DNA from: Bremerella volcania
GTDB lineage: Bacteria > Planctomycetota > Planctomycetia > Pirellulales > Pirellulaceae
Assembly: GCF_007748115.1 (NCBI RefSeq)
Contig: NZ_CP036289.1
Span: 4,278,001 to 4,342,000 of the forward strand
Length of the DNA stretch: 64,000 nucleotides
Direction: 5' to 3'
Shown: one piece after another, positions 52,207 through 61,990 of the stretch
Layout of the letters: each line of letters starts with the position of its first letter
Position numbering within the stretch: position 1 is the first letter of the stretch
The notes under the pieces: generated by a model
Databases searched by the model: none
Told to the model about the DNA's origin: nothing
Seen by the model: only the letters and a program-made list of their open reading frames with translations
Made by a program: the position numbers and the translations under genes

Positions 52207-53268
52207 CTATCGGCGTGGATCCCCCAGCGGATTGTCAATCGCCTCATTGAGTATGCCAATGTAAAACATGGCAAACTTGAAAATCAGGAGAATCATAATT
52301 CCAAAGATGAGCATAGTGACCAGCATGCCCCCAATGACCGAGATCGCACGAAGCGCGGCTTTCGACTTCTCTTGATAGCTTTCAGCAAGCTTGGCCATCG
52401 ATTCAGTAAGCCGGCCCGATATCTCACCTGTTTCTACGTAGTCCAGAAAATCGGCCGGAAAGCTTCTCGTACGACGCAAAATGTCGTGAATCTCTTCCCC
52501 GTTGATCAGCTCTCGATCAACCTGTTCCTTGAATTGTTCGTAATACCGAGTGCGAGTCGCCTCAAGGGACAGTCGCATGGCTCTGCGAATGTCCATGCCC
52601 GCTCCGATCGTCAGCGACAATGCCCAAGCCATGTTCGCTAGACACATTGTCCTGATCGATTCACCAAGCCATGGGATGTTCATCACCAGGCGATCCAGTT
52701 GCAGGAATGTCAAACCACCCCGGCTCCAAAGGAAGTAAATAGCAAACAGCACAAAGAAGACAGTAAAGAGAAAGGCGGCATAGGTGGCCAGCCCTTTCAC
52801 TCCGATGAGACCTATCCCCAGAATGTCGATCGGCTGGCCGTTAAGGCCGTTCGGCAAGAAGGCCGGCACCAGGATCACAATTCCCACAATCAAAATCGCA
52901 ACGCTCAACTCAATTAGAGGCCACGCAATGCCAGCCAAGAAAGAACGCCGCAGAGCAATGCGTTCCTCATACTGATCGGCAATCTCCAAAAAGATCTTGT
53001 CGAGATGTCCTGTCTGTTCCCCCAGTTGCACCATCTGCCGAAACAGCTTCGGAAAGTAGTCACCAGTATTGTTGACCGCTTCGTGCAACGTACATCCGTT
53101 CTCGATACTGTCGACAATGACCTGCATCATGTAACGTCGGGTGCCCATGGCACGTTCCGCCTCGCGTTTCCAAATACGAAGAATGTCGACCCCTGCATGA
53201 AGTTGCCCGCCGACGTGCCGACACAGTTGAACGAGTTGACCAGTACGAATGCGTGGTGAGAAGAGCAT
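52207..53268 (-). CDS. Type II secretion / type IV pilus inner-membrane protein F-like (GspF/PilC family)
   Basis: A 353-residue protein with two copies of the T2SSF helical domain: residues about 10-100 (LVQLCRHVGGQLHAGVDILR) and about 215-310 (MCLANMAWALSLTIGAGMDI). Three membrane segments separate and follow them. GspF/PilC proteins sit in the inner membrane and link the assembly ATPase to pseudopilus growth. I chose ATG 53268 with GGAA upstream; the longer frame to 53385 adds an unlikely leader. No other secretion genes are adjacent, so it may be a stand-alone paralogue. Confidence 0.8.
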   Translation of the reverse strand: MLFSPRIRTGQLVQLCRHVGGQLHAGVDILRIWKREAERAMGTRRYMMQVIVDSIENGCTLHEAVNNTGDYFPKLFRQMVQLGEQTGHLDKIFLEIADQYEERIALRRSFLAGIAWPLIELSVAILIVGIVILVPAFLPNGLNGQPIDILGIGLIGVKGLATYAAFLFTVFFVLFAIYFLWSRGGLTFLQLDRLVMNIPWLGESIRTMCLANMAWALSLTIGAGMDIRRAMRLSLEATRTRYYEQFKEQVDRELINGEEIHDILRRTRSFPADFLDYVETGEISGRLTESMAKLAESYQEKSKAALRAISVIGGMLVTMLIFGIMILLIFKFAMFYIGILNEAIDNPLGDPRR

Positions 53269-53579
53269 GAACGGTTCCGGATGAAAGTGGCAACTGGTTT
53301 CATCATGCGAAAGGGCTGCAAAAGATGCAAGCCGGACGGCATGATTGCCTATCGGCAACCGCCCGAGTTGCCCTGTGCGGCTCATGCTGAATTTGCGGAC
53401 GGTGCGTTTCCTTCGGCTGTGCGCATTTATGGAATGTGGAATTCATGATCTTTTATGAAAGCTGCCTGAAACTACCCCTCAAAAGGCCGAGTTAGCCCTA
53501 TGGTTACTGATGACGGACATCGCATTCCGTCTCGCTTCTTTTCCAGACATCTAGGTCTACAGCATTGGTGGGAAAATTG
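53269..53579. other. 311-bp divergent intergenic region
   Basis: This region separates the divergent GspF-like and Gly/Pro-rich exported-protein genes and must contain both promoters. A reverse frame stays open across the first 117 bp as a possible N-terminal extension of the GspF-like gene. I see no RNA gene or clear repeat. Confidence 0.4.
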
Positions 53580-54653
53580 ATGAAGAACTTCAGCTTGGTA
53601 TGCGCGCTCGCATTGTGTCTCACTAGTCTTCTGGTCGTCGATAGTATGGCAGGCCCTCGTGGCGGGGGCCGCGGCGGTGCCGGTCCTTCGAGAGGTACCT
53701 CGCGTCCGACTCCCCAGGGCAACCCAGGTTTGAACCAGGGCAACATTCGAAATACATCCATCCCTTCGAAACCTGCTTCGCGTGACCTATCGCAGCGTTT
53801 CAACTCCGCACCACGAGACCTCAGCAAGTTTTCGGCACAAGACAAACTCTCGAGCTTCCTCGAAGGCAAGCCGCTCGATCGGCCGACTGTCACCGGAACT
53901 TCCCAGGCAAAGCTACAGGAATTCTTGGGGCTTCCCGAAGACCGCAGTCAATCGATTGCCGATCGTCAGGATAGTATGAGTAACAGGAAGAGCGAGTTGC
54001 AACCCAAAGCAGTCCAAGCGAAGGAGAACTTCTCGCAGCGCTCCGGCGAGATCTACAACGATGTTTCCAACCACCTGGCCGGTCAGCCGGAACCTTTCAC
54101 GGCGGCCTGGTACGCCGCTCACCCACAGGCCTGGCAGTACACGCATCCTCATGCCGATGCCTGGGCGGCCGCCAGCTTCGCAGCCGTAACTGGCTGGGTT
54201 GCCGGAGTTTCCACGACCCCGGTCAGCTACAACTACAACGAGTCCGTCGTCTACGTCGAAGGAGAACCTGCTGCTACCAGCACCGAAGAGGCTCAACAGC
54301 CTGCCCAGCTGAACGTTACGCCGCAATCCAACGAAGCCTGGATGCCACTGGGCGTCTACGCGTTGTTGCAAAGCGAAAAGTCACAGCCGCAAATGCTCAT
54401 GCAGCTTTCGGTGAGTAAGAGCGGGAACATCGCCGGTTCTTACTACAACATCATCTCGGACAATAGCCAGCCGATTTCCGGATCGCTCGACAAGCAAACG
54501 CAAAAGGTTGCCTGGTCTGTCGGCGACAGCCAGAAGGTGAGCTTCGAGACCGACCTGAATAGCCTGACGCAGCCGGAGACTCCGGTCGTTCTTCGCTATG
54601 AGGATGGAGCGACACAGCAGATGACGTTGGTGCGTTTGCCCGACAACTCGTAG
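53580..54653 (+). CDS. Exported Gly/Pro-rich protein of unknown function
   Basis: ATG 53580 is followed by a signal peptide (NFSLVCALALCLTSLLVVDS, cleavage near SMA-G). The start of the mature protein is Gly/Arg/Pro-rich and disordered (GPRGGGRGGAGPSRGTSRPT). A repeat-like middle follows (QDKLSSFLEGKPLDRPTV), then an aromatic block (PFTAAWYAAHPQAWQYTHPH, DAWAAASFAAVTGWVAG) of a type I associate with planctomycete exported proteins. The strand-rich end (MPLGVYALLQSEKSQPQMLM, QLSVSKSGNIAGSYYNI) looks like a small globular domain. It is probably periplasmic or surface-located. Function unknown. A strong terminator follows. Confidence 0.65.
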   Translation: MKNFSLVCALALCLTSLLVVDSMAGPRGGGRGGAGPSRGTSRPTPQGNPGLNQGNIRNTSIPSKPASRDLSQRFNSAPRDLSKFSAQDKLSSFLEGKPLDRPTVTGTSQAKLQEFLGLPEDRSQSIADRQDSMSNRKSELQPKAVQAKENFSQRSGEIYNDVSNHLAGQPEPFTAAWYAAHPQAWQYTHPHADAWAAASFAAVTGWVAGVSTTPVSYNYNESVVYVEGEPAATSTEEAQQPAQLNVTPQSNEAWMPLGVYALLQSEKSQPQMLMQLSVSKSGNIAGSYYNIISDNSQPISGSLDKQTQKVAWSVGDSQKVSFETDLNSLTQPETPVVLRYEDGATQQMTLVRLPDNS

Positions 54654-54680
54654 ACTAGGCTTTCCAATACGTGATCATCC

Positions 54681-54714
54681 AAGAGCCTGGAGGGGGAACT
54701 TCCAGGCTCTTTTC
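54681..54714 (+). terminator. Intrinsic terminator before tyrA
   Basis: AAGAGCCTGGA (54681-54691) pairs with TCCAGGCTCTT (54701-54711) and is followed by TTC. It separates the exported-protein gene from tyrA. Confidence 0.8.
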
Positions 54715-54833
54715 GTTGCCAGGCGGCCACGGAAAACTCCGTCGGTTTTCGCCTGAGTCGAAGTACCGTAGCGCGAATTTTTGCTATAATTCCAACTCGT
54801 TTTTGTCTGCCCATCCTGCACATATGGCGTCCG

Positions 54834-55691
54834 ATGCCTGAATTTCAACAAATCGCGATTCTCGGCGTGGGGCTCATTGGCGGCTCGATCGGTCTGGCTG
54901 CGCAGAAGCGAAAGATTGCCGGCAAAGTAGTGGGCATCGGTCGCAGTGAAGAAAAGCTGGCCAAGGCCCAGCGGCAAGGTTGTATCACGGAAGGAACCAC
55001 CCAGTGGCAAGCCGGCATCCGTGGGGCCGATTTGATCGTCGTTTGCTCGCCGGTCGAGTCGATCGTACCACTGGTCGAACAGTTGGTACCCTTTTGCCGG
55101 CCTGGCACCATCATCACCGATGCCGGCAGTACCAAGCAAAAGATTGTCGATACCCTCCATTTGAGTGAGTCGATTCGCGGCCGCAAGGACGTCTACTTCG
55201 TCGGCAGCCACCCGATGGCTGGCAGCGACAAGAGTGGCAGCGATTTCGCGACCGCCGATCTATTCCAGAATCGCGTGACGATCGTGACGCCGGTGGCCGA
55301 AACGGATAGAACCGCCAAAGCGACTGTCCGCAAATTTTGGGAATCGCTGGGGAGTGAAGTCCACGAAATGAACCCCAGCGAGCACGACGCCATCGTGGCC
55401 GCTACGAGCCATATGCCCCACGTTATCGCCGCACTGGTGGCAGCTTCCACCCCCGAAGCAATGCTTAAGTTCACCAGTACGGGTTGGGCAGATACCACGC
55501 GTATTGCCGCTGGAGACATCGATTTGTGGCGTCAGATCCTCACCACCAATCGGGGCCACGTCTTGCAGACGCTAGCGAACTTTGAGAAATTGCTGGCTGC
55601 CTTTCGAACCTCGCTGGAAGCAGGTCAAGAAGAGCACTGGATCAAGCTCCTAAAACAGGGAAAGCACCACCGTGACATTGTGGGAAGTTGA
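54834..55691 (+). CDS. tyrA: Prephenate dehydrogenase
   Basis: This 285-residue protein has the NAD(P)-binding motif [12 protein letters not shown] at the N-terminus. The TyrA signatures follow: [37 protein letters not shown] with the catalytic His, and a helical dimer domain ([19 protein letters not shown]). It converts prephenate (or arogenate) toward tyrosine. No fused chorismate mutase or ACT domain is present. Its last 20 bp overlap the GTG start of the purL gene. Confidence 0.92.
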   Translation: MPEFQQIAILGVGLIGGSIGLAAQKRKIAGKVVGIGRSEEKLAKAQRQGCITEGTTQWQAGIRGADLIVVCSPVESIVPLVEQLVPFCRPGTIITDAGSTKQKIVDTLHLSESIRGRKDVYFVGSHPMAGSDKSGSDFATADLFQNRVTIVTPVAETDRTAKATVRKFWESLGSEVHEMNPSEHDAIVAATSHMPHVIAALVAASTPEAMLKFTSTGWADTTRIAAGDIDLWRQILTTNRGHVLQTLANFEKLLAAFRTSLEAGQEEHWIKLLKQGKHHRDIVGS

Positions 55692-58596
55692 CATCTATCC
55701 CGCTTCGGGACACGTCGATCGATTGGCCGCCTCCATCGTTGCCGACGCCGAAGACCTGCAAATCGCCACCCATCTCGAAATTGCCACGGCACACGGATTT
55801 CTCGTCCAGGCCGATTTCGACGCGGATCACATCAAGCTGCTGGCCGACCAACTGCTGGTCGACAACGTGGTCCAGCGGGCCGTCGTCGCTCAGGCAGGGG
55901 AAGCCATCATGGCCGAAACCCCTTCCTCGCTGTACGACCGCCTGATTTACGTCATGCCCAAGCCCGGCGTGATGGATCCCGTGGCCCAAAGTACTCAAGC
56001 GGCGATCGCCGACTTCGGCCAGCCAGCCGAGGCCGTTCGCACGTTCCACAAGTATTGGATCGGCGGATTGGACGACGCCCAAACCGAGCGTCTGGTCACC
56101 AAACTGCTGGCCAACGACTCGGTCGAACAGGTCATCTACGGTCCGATGGATCTGGAACGCCTGTCGTTCGGCAAGTCGCAACCGTTCGAGCTGAAGACCA
56201 TCAACATCCGCTCGCTCGACGACGATCACCTGCAACTGCTCAGCAAGGAAGGCCAGTTGTACCTGACGCTGGTCGAAATGCAGACCATCCAGAAATACTT
56301 CCAGGAACTGGGCCGCGATCCGACCGACATCGAACTGGAAACGGTCGCCCAAACCTGGAGCGAACACTGCAGCCACAAAACGCTCGCCGGTAAGATCGCC
56401 TACAAGGACGAAAAGCAAGAGCTACACTTCGACAACATGTTGAAGGAGACGATCTTCGCCGCGACCCAGCAGATTCGCAAAAGCCTGGGCGATGACGACT
56501 GGTGCGTCAGCGTTTTCAAGGACAACGCCGGCATCGTCACGTTCAACGACGAGTACAACGTCTGCTTCAAGGTCGAAACGCACAATCACCCCAGCGCCCT
56601 GGAACCGTACGGCGGTGCCAACACCGGCATCGGGGGCGTGATTCGCGACCCGATGGGCACCGGCATGGGTGCCAAACCGGTCTGCAATACCGACGTTTTC
56701 TGCTTCGCTCCGCCTGAGACCGACCCCGGCAGCCTCCCGCAAGGCGTGCTGCACCCGCGTCGCGTCATGAAGGGTGTCGTCAGCGGCGTGCGTGACTACG
56801 GCAATCGCATGGGCATTCCCACGGTCAACGGTGCCGTCTACTTCGACGAACGTTACCTGGGCAATCCGCTGGTCTACTGTGGCAACGTCGGGCTGATCCC
56901 CGTCGACAAGTCGTTCAAGGAAGTTCAACCGAACGACCTGATCGTGGCCGTCGGTGGTCGTACTGGCCGAGACGGCATCCACGGTGCCACGTTCAGCTCG
57001 GCCGAACTCACCAGCGAAAGCGAATCCCTTTCCGGCGGTGCCGTGCAAATCGGCAACGCGATCACCGAAAAGATGGTGCTCGACGTCCTGCTCGAGGCCC
57101 GCGATCGTAACTTGTACAACGCCGTGACCGACTGCGGTGCCGGTGGCTTCTCTAGCGCGGTCGGCGAAATGGGAGAAGAGCTTGGAGCCGAAGTCTGGCT
57201 CGAAAAGGCTCCTCTCAAGTACGAAGGCCTGACTTACACCGAGATCTGGATCAGCGAAGCCCAGGAACGCATGGTCCTGGCCGTGCCGGAAGAGAAATGG
57301 CCGGAACTGCAAGCCTTGTTCGCCTCGGAAGGGAGCGAAGCGGTCGTACTCGGCAAGTTCGTTCCGACCGGCAATCTGACGCTGACCTACAACGGCAACA
57401 CGGTTGGCCAGCTCGACATGCGGTTCCTGCACGATGGCCGCCCGCCGATCGTTCGCGACGCGGTCTTCACTCCGCCAACGACGCAGCCGCTTACGCTTAA
57501 CGGCGACGATGGCAAGTCGCTCGGCGACGACCTTCGCAAGATCCTCAGCTCGCTCAACGTGGCCAGCAAGGAATGGATCATCCGTCAGTACGATCACGAA
57601 GTCCAAGGAGGCAGCGTGATCAAGCCGCTGGTCGGCGTGCAGAACGATGGCCCCAGCGATGCCGCCGTGGTTCGCCCTGTCCTCAACAGCCGCAAAGGCA
57701 TCGTCCTTTCCTGCGGCATGAATCCGTACTTCGGCGACTTCGACCCGTACGACATGGCCGCCAGTGCCATCGACGAAGCTCTGCGAAACTGCGTGGCCGT
57801 CGGTGCCGATCCTGCGAAAATCGCGATCCTCGACAACTTCTGCTGGGGCTATACCGATCGACCGGAAACGCTCGGCACGCTGGTCCGGGCAGCTTTGGCC
57901 TGCCGCGATCTGGCCGTCGCTCTGGGTACGCCGTTCATCAGCGGCAAGGACAGCCTGAACAACGAATTCAGCTACTTCGACGAGCACGGCGACAAAAAGA
58001 CGATCGCCATTCCATCGACGCTGCTGATCAGTGCCATGGGTCAGGTCGACGACGTTTCGACCTGCGTCACCATGGACCTGAAGCAGTCCGGCAACCGCTT
58101 GTACCTGGTCGGCCTGACCAAGGACGAATTGGGCGGTTCGCACTGGAGCGTGGTCAACGACAAGCTGGGGGGGCAGGTACCTCAAGTCGATACCGACCTG
58201 GCCAAGAAGGTCTTCGGCGGCATTCACGCGGCGATCCAAGCCAAGACCGTTCGGGCATGCCACGACTTATCCGAAGGTGGTCTGGCCGTGGCCGTCGCTG
58301 AAATGGCTTTCGCCGGCGGAATCGGCGCGAACATCTCGCTCGACGATATTCCGCACCGGTTGGAAAGCCCCTCGGCCGTTCAGCTGTTGTACAGCGAATC
58401 GAATACGCGTTTCGTCTGCGAAGTGCCGGAAGAATCGGCGGATGCGTTTGAAGCGGCACTTGGCGACGCACCGTTTGCCCACATTGGTCAGGTAGCCGAG
58501 CACAAAGAGCTGGTCGTCACCCATGGCGAAACCACGCTGCTCGATGAACCGATCGAATTGTTGAAACAGGCTTGGCAAGCTCCCCTGAACTGGTAG
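55672..58596 (+). CDS. purL: Phosphoribosylformylglycinamidine synthase: PurS-like doublet fused to PurL
   Basis: A 974-residue protein for the fourth step of purine synthesis (FGAR to FGAM). Residues about 1-80 and 88-160 are two PurS-like alpha/beta repeats ([40 protein letters not shown]). The PurL part begins near 215 with [15 protein letters not shown] (catalytic His). It continues with [45 protein letters not shown] and, in the second half, [10 protein letters not shown]. The glutaminase is separate (purQ, 23 nt downstream). It starts at GTG 55672, overlapping tyrA. It matches the four-domain E. coli-type enzyme minus its C-terminal amidotransferase. Confidence 0.92.
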   Translation: MTLWEVDIYPASGHVDRLAASIVADAEDLQIATHLEIATAHGFLVQADFDADHIKLLADQLLVDNVVQRAVVAQAGEAIMAETPSSLYDRLIYVMPKPGVMDPVAQSTQAAIADFGQPAEAVRTFHKYWIGGLDDAQTERLVTKLLANDSVEQVIYGPMDLERLSFGKSQPFELKTINIRSLDDDHLQLLSKEGQLYLTLVEMQTIQKYFQELGRDPTDIELETVAQTWSEHCSHKTLAGKIAYKDEKQELHFDNMLKETIFAATQQIRKSLGDDDWCVSVFKDNAGIVTFNDEYNVCFKVETHNHPSALEPYGGANTGIGGVIRDPMGTGMGAKPVCNTDVFCFAPPETDPGSLPQGVLHPRRVMKGVVSGVRDYGNRMGIPTVNGAVYFDERYLGNPLVYCGNVGLIPVDKSFKEVQPNDLIVAVGGRTGRDGIHGATFSSAELTSESESLSGGAVQIGNAITEKMVLDVLLEARDRNLYNAVTDCGAGGFSSAVGEMGEELGAEVWLEKAPLKYEGLTYTEIWISEAQERMVLAVPEEKWPELQALFASEGSEAVVLGKFVPTGNLTLTYNGNTVGQLDMRFLHDGRPPIVRDAVFTPPTTQPLTLNGDDGKSLGDDLRKILSSLNVASKEWIIRQYDHEVQGGSVIKPLVGVQNDGPSDAAVVRPVLNSRKGIVLSCGMNPYFGDFDPYDMAASAIDEALRNCVAVGADPAKIAILDNFCWGYTDRPETLGTLVRAALACRDLAVALGTPFISGKDSLNNEFSYFDEHGDKKTIAIPSTLLISAMGQVDDVSTCVTMDLKQSGNRLYLVGLTKDELGGSHWSVVNDKLGGQVPQVDTDLAKKVFGGIHAAIQAKTVRACHDLSEGGLAVAVAEMAFAGGIGANISLDDIPHRLESPSAVQLLYSESNTRFVCEVPEESADAFEAALGDAPFAHIGQVAEHKELVVTHGETTLLDEPIELLKQAWQAPLNW

Positions 58597-58618
58597 TGAC
58601 ACGGAAAGATCTCGTACG

Positions 58619-59398
58619 ATGGCTCAGCCTAAAGCCTTGTTAATTCGCTCGCCTGGAACCAACTGCGACCAGGAAACCGCCTTTGCCTTCGAGCAGTCGG
58701 GTGCCACCGCCGATCGCGTGCACTTGAACCGCCTGTTGGAAAAGCCTGAGCTACTTCACGATTATCAAATCCTCGCCCTTGCCGGGGGCTTCAGCTACGG
58801 CGACGACATCTCCGCCGGCCGCATCGTGGGCAGTTTGTTCCGTCATCACCTGATGGACGCCGTCAAGAAGTTCCACGAAGACGGCAAGCTGATCCTGGGC
58901 ATCTGCAACGGGTTTCAGATCCTGATCAAAACAGGTTTGCTGCTGGCCGACGACGAACAAGGCCTGCCATCCAGCACGCTGGCCTGGAACGACTGCCATA
59001 TGTTCCAGGATCGCTGGGTGAACCTGAAGACGGCCGGCAACAAGTGCGTCTTCCTGCAGGGCATCGAGCAGATGTACCTGCCGGTCGCTCACGCCGAAGG
59101 ACGTTTCGTAGCTCGCGACGAAGCGACGCTCAACGCCCTGGAAGCCGCCGGTCAGCTTTGCTTGACGTACGCCGCCAATCGCGTCGGGGAGGACGCCATC
59201 ACCTTCCCCGACAACCCCAACGGTGCCCAGCGTCACGTCGCCGGCGTATGCGATGAAACCGGCCGCATCTTCGGCCTGATGCCCCACCCCGAACGCTACA
59301 TCGACCGAACCCACCACCCCCGCTGGACCCGCGGCGAAGGGACCGATCCTGGTGAAGGTTTGAAGGTGTTCCAGAACGCCGTGGCGTTCTTTGGCTAA
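58619..59398 (+). CDS. purQ: Phosphoribosylformylglycinamidine synthase, glutaminase subunit
   Basis: This 259-residue class I glutamine amidotransferase supplies ammonia to PurL. It has SPGTNCDQETAFAFE at the N-terminus, the oxyanion GGFSYGDDISAG, the nucleophile in GICNGFQ and the catalytic His/Glu of MPHPERYID. A small helical extension lies at the end. It follows purL by 23 nt in the same operon, so both subunits are made together. Its stop lies 6 nt before the palindromic repeat at 59404. Confidence 0.95.
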   Translation: MAQPKALLIRSPGTNCDQETAFAFEQSGATADRVHLNRLLEKPELLHDYQILALAGGFSYGDDISAGRIVGSLFRHHLMDAVKKFHEDGKLILGICNGFQILIKTGLLLADDEQGLPSSTLAWNDCHMFQDRWVNLKTAGNKCVFLQGIEQMYLPVAHAEGRFVARDEATLNALEAAGQLCLTYAANRVGEDAITFPDNPNGAQRHVAGVCDETGRIFGLMPHPERYIDRTHHPRWTRGEGTDPGEGLKVFQNAVAFFG

Positions 59399-59403
59399 GA
59401 AAT

Positions 59404-59471
59404 GTAGGGCCCGCGTGTCGCGGGTCGGATACCGGGTACCAGCTTCACGACCCGTGACACGCGGGCCCTAC
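59404..59471. repeat. Long inverted repeat with 24-bp arms (REP-like)
   Basis: Arms 59404-59427 and 59448-59471 are inverted copies with a single mismatch (G opposite T in the stem), separated by 20 nt. The core word is GGGCCCGCGTGTC. The hairpin fills the space between the convergent purQ and sugar-permease stops, with the right arm running up to the permease stop codon. It could be a bidirectional terminator, a REP element or both; there is no T tract. Confidence 0.8.
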
Positions 59472-59472
59472 C

Positions 59473-60450
59473 TTACCCGCTTGCCGCAGCCGCTTCCTGT
59501 TTCCGTCGGCGGGCATCGACCACGCGGCGGATGATCTCGTCGGCGATCACGCCGGCCAGGATGACGATGCCGATGACGGTGCCTTCCAGTTCGGAAACTT
59601 GCAGCGTTTCGATCGCCTGGTAGAGTTCTCGCAAAATGGCCGTGCCGAGGATCACGCCTACGATCGATCCGGTGCCGCCGCGAAGGCTGCATCCACCCAG
59701 GACCGCCGCGGCGATCGCGTACAGTTCGTAGAAGGTCCCGGCTTCGTTCGGGCCGACGCTGTTCAGGTCGATGGCGAATAGAATGGCCGAGATGCCGGCC
59801 ATCAGCGAGCATACCATGTACGCCGCGATCGTGATCCAGTCGGTATTGATCCCGCTGTAACGGGCCGCTTGCTCGTTGTTGCCTAGCGCCTTCAGATAAC
59901 GCCCGAAGGTCGTCTTGTTCAAGACCAACGCCGAGAGAACGCCCAGGATCAACAGCATCCACAGGGGAAGCGGTATCCATAGAAAATCGGCCGAGGTCAA
60001 ATAGGCGATGTCGGTGCCACCATCCGGCGTGACGAAGTTCGAGATCTTGTCGTCGTGCGCCAGGTAGCGTGCGACGCTCCGAAGCACCAGCAAGCCGCAC
60101 AGCGTGACGACGAACGGTTGCAGCTTTAGCTTCGTGATCAACAACCCATACCCGAGCCCAATCAACATCGCGCCGACCAGCACGATGACCATCGCCGCAT
60201 ACGGGTTCATCTGCTGATCGTTGATCAAAATGCCAAACTGCACGCCAACCAACGCGACCATCGACCCCATGGAAAGGTCGATGCCGCCGGCGATGATCAC
60301 AAACGCGGCCCCGATCGCCATGATCCCGTACAGCCCGGTCCAACGGGCCATGATATCGAGGTTGTAGCCGCTGGCGAATGTCGGAGCGATCAACGCCGTC
60401 ACGCCGAAGATGGCGAAGATCAACAGCAATAGAACAATATTCTTAAGCAT
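59473..60450 (-). CDS. Sugar ABC transporter permease (RbsC type)
   Basis: This 325-residue inner-membrane protein has eight to nine hydrophobic helices and the BPD_transp_2 motif. It reads ILGVLSALVLNKTTFGRYLK, LGNNEQAARYSGI and VLGGCSLRGGTGSIVGVILG, all in the order of ribose, xylose or other sugar permeases. It starts 12 nt after the ATPase stop. The operon is binding protein, ATPase, permease. The substrate is probably a pentose or hexose but is not fixed. Confidence 0.92.
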   Translation of the reverse strand: MLKNIVLLLLIFAIFGVTALIAPTFASGYNLDIMARWTGLYGIMAIGAAFVIIAGGIDLSMGSMVALVGVQFGILINDQQMNPYAAMVIVLVGAMLIGLGYGLLITKLKLQPFVVTLCGLLVLRSVARYLAHDDKISNFVTPDGGTDIAYLTSADFLWIPLPLWMLLILGVLSALVLNKTTFGRYLKALGNNEQAARYSGINTDWITIAAYMVCSLMAGISAILFAIDLNSVGPNEAGTFYELYAIAAAVLGGCSLRGGTGSIVGVILGTAILRELYQAIETLQVSELEGTVIGIVILAGVIADEIIRRVVDARRRKQEAAAASG

Positions 60451-60462
60451 TCAGTGCTTCTC

Positions 60463-61977
60463 TTATTCGGCGGCCGTCAACTGCTGACCGGTGGCAAGAT
60501 GCATGACCGCCTCTTCACTGAGTTGGTCTCGTGACAGTTCCCCCGACATAGCCCCTTCGTGCATCACCAGCACGCGGTCGGCCATTCCCAGGATCTCTTC
60601 CATTTCACTCGAAACGAACAGAATTGCCACCCCTTTGCGGGCAAGCTCTTCCATCAGTTCGTAGATTTCGTGCTTCGCTCCCACGTCGATTCCGCGGGTC
60701 GGTTCATCCAGCAGCAGTATCTTCGGGTTCATGGCCAACCACTTGGCGATAACCACCTTCTGCTGGTTGCCGCCGCTGAGGTACTGGATGATCTGCCGCG
60801 TGCTGGGTGTTTTGACCCGCATTCGCTGGACCATGTCGTCGGCCAGCTTTTGTTCCTGCCGCGGGTCGATCCACGAGAAGGTGGACAGCCGATGCAGCCC
60901 CGGCAGCGTGGTATTCTGCCCGACGTCCATCGGCAAGACGAGCCCCTGCTGCTTACGATCTTCCGGCACCAGGAACATCTCGTGGGCGATCGCATCCTGG
61001 GGAGATCGAATCGTGGCTGGTTTTCCCGAGACCTCGATCGTGCCCCTTTCTGGCGGATGGATGCCAAAGAGGGTCTCAAGCAGTTCGGTCCGCCCTGCCC
61101 CGACCAGACCAGCCAGCCCGACAATCTCGCCGGCTCGTAGCTCGAAACTGATTTCATTGTGGGGATGGGCATTCGTGCGAACGTTGTTCACGCGAAGCAC
61201 CACCTCGCCCGGGGTCATGGGCTGGTGAGCGTAAAACTGATCGAGAGAACGCCCGACCATCAGCCGTACCATGTTGTCGTGCGAGATCTCTTCGCGGGCC
61301 AATTCGCCACTGTTCTGACCATCGCGCAGGGCCACCACCCGATCGCACACGCGGTGCACTTCGCTCAGGCGGTGCGAGATGTAAACGATACTCACCCCGG
61401 ATGCTCGCAGCGACTGGATCACCTCGAACAGCCGTTCGACCTCGCGGGCCGAAAGACTCGAGGTCGGCTCGTCCATGATCAACAGCCTGGCGTTGCAGGA
61501 AAGTGCCTTGGCAATTTCGACAAGCTGCTGCTGACCAATCGATAGATCTGCCAGGGTCTTGCGCGGATCGACCTTCAGCCCGACCTGGTCGAGATACTTT
61601 CGCGACAGCGCGTTCACCTGGGCCTGATCGATCCAACCGAGCTTCTTCGGCTCGCGGCCGAGGTAGATATTGGCACCGACCGAAAGGTTATCGCACAGAT
61701 TCAATTCCTGATGAATCAGCGCGATGCCCAGCTCCAGCGCGTCGGTCACGCCGCGAATCTCTACCGGCTTACCTTCGACGCGAATGGTGCCGGAGTCAGG
61801 CGATTGGATGCCGGCCAGGATCTTCATCAGCGTGCTCTTGCCGGCGCCGTTTTCGCCGATGACGGCAATCGACTCGCCGGCACCCACCTGCAGCGAGACT
61901 TCCGACAAAGCCTTGACGCCGGGAAAGCGTTTCGAGATTCGCTCGACTTCTAAAAACGGAGGGGGTGAAGACTTCAT
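60463..61977 (-). CDS. Sugar ABC transporter ATP-binding protein (RbsA/XylG type)
   Basis: This 504-residue protein has two fused ABC domains. The first has Walker A GENGAGKST, signature LSIGQQQLVEIAKAL and Walker B LLIMDEPTSS. The second has a degenerate Walker A (GLVGAGRTE) as usual for this family, signature LSGGNQQKVVIAKWL and Walker B LLLDEPTRGIDVGAK. It powers the RbsC-type permease downstream. ATG 61977 was chosen over an in-frame TTG at 61983. It follows the binding-protein stop by 13 nt. Confidence 0.95.
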   Translation of the reverse strand: MKSSPPPFLEVERISKRFPGVKALSEVSLQVGAGESIAVIGENGAGKSTLMKILAGIQSPDSGTIRVEGKPVEIRGVTDALELGIALIHQELNLCDNLSVGANIYLGREPKKLGWIDQAQVNALSRKYLDQVGLKVDPRKTLADLSIGQQQLVEIAKALSCNARLLIMDEPTSSLSAREVERLFEVIQSLRASGVSIVYISHRLSEVHRVCDRVVALRDGQNSGELAREEISHDNMVRLMVGRSLDQFYAHQPMTPGEVVLRVNNVRTNAHPHNEISFELRAGEIVGLAGLVGAGRTELLETLFGIHPPERGTIEVSGKPATIRSPQDAIAHEMFLVPEDRKQQGLVLPMDVGQNTTLPGLHRLSTFSWIDPRQEQKLADDMVQRMRVKTPSTRQIIQYLSGGNQQKVVIAKWLAMNPKILLLDEPTRGIDVGAKHEIYELMEELARKGVAILFVSSEMEEILGMADRVLVMHEGAMSGELSRDQLSEEAVMHLATGQQLTAAE

Positions 61978-61990
61978 AGGCAAGTCGCGA

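Noticed and set aside
50964-52274. 436-residue Phe/Gly-rich frame on the - strand
   Set aside because: It mirrors the flotillin coiled coil; repeated Glu/Ala codons read backwards give Phe/Gly/Arg repeats.
56422-58263. 613-residue frame on the - strand
   Set aside because: It is antisense to the certain purL gene, with no recognisable domain.
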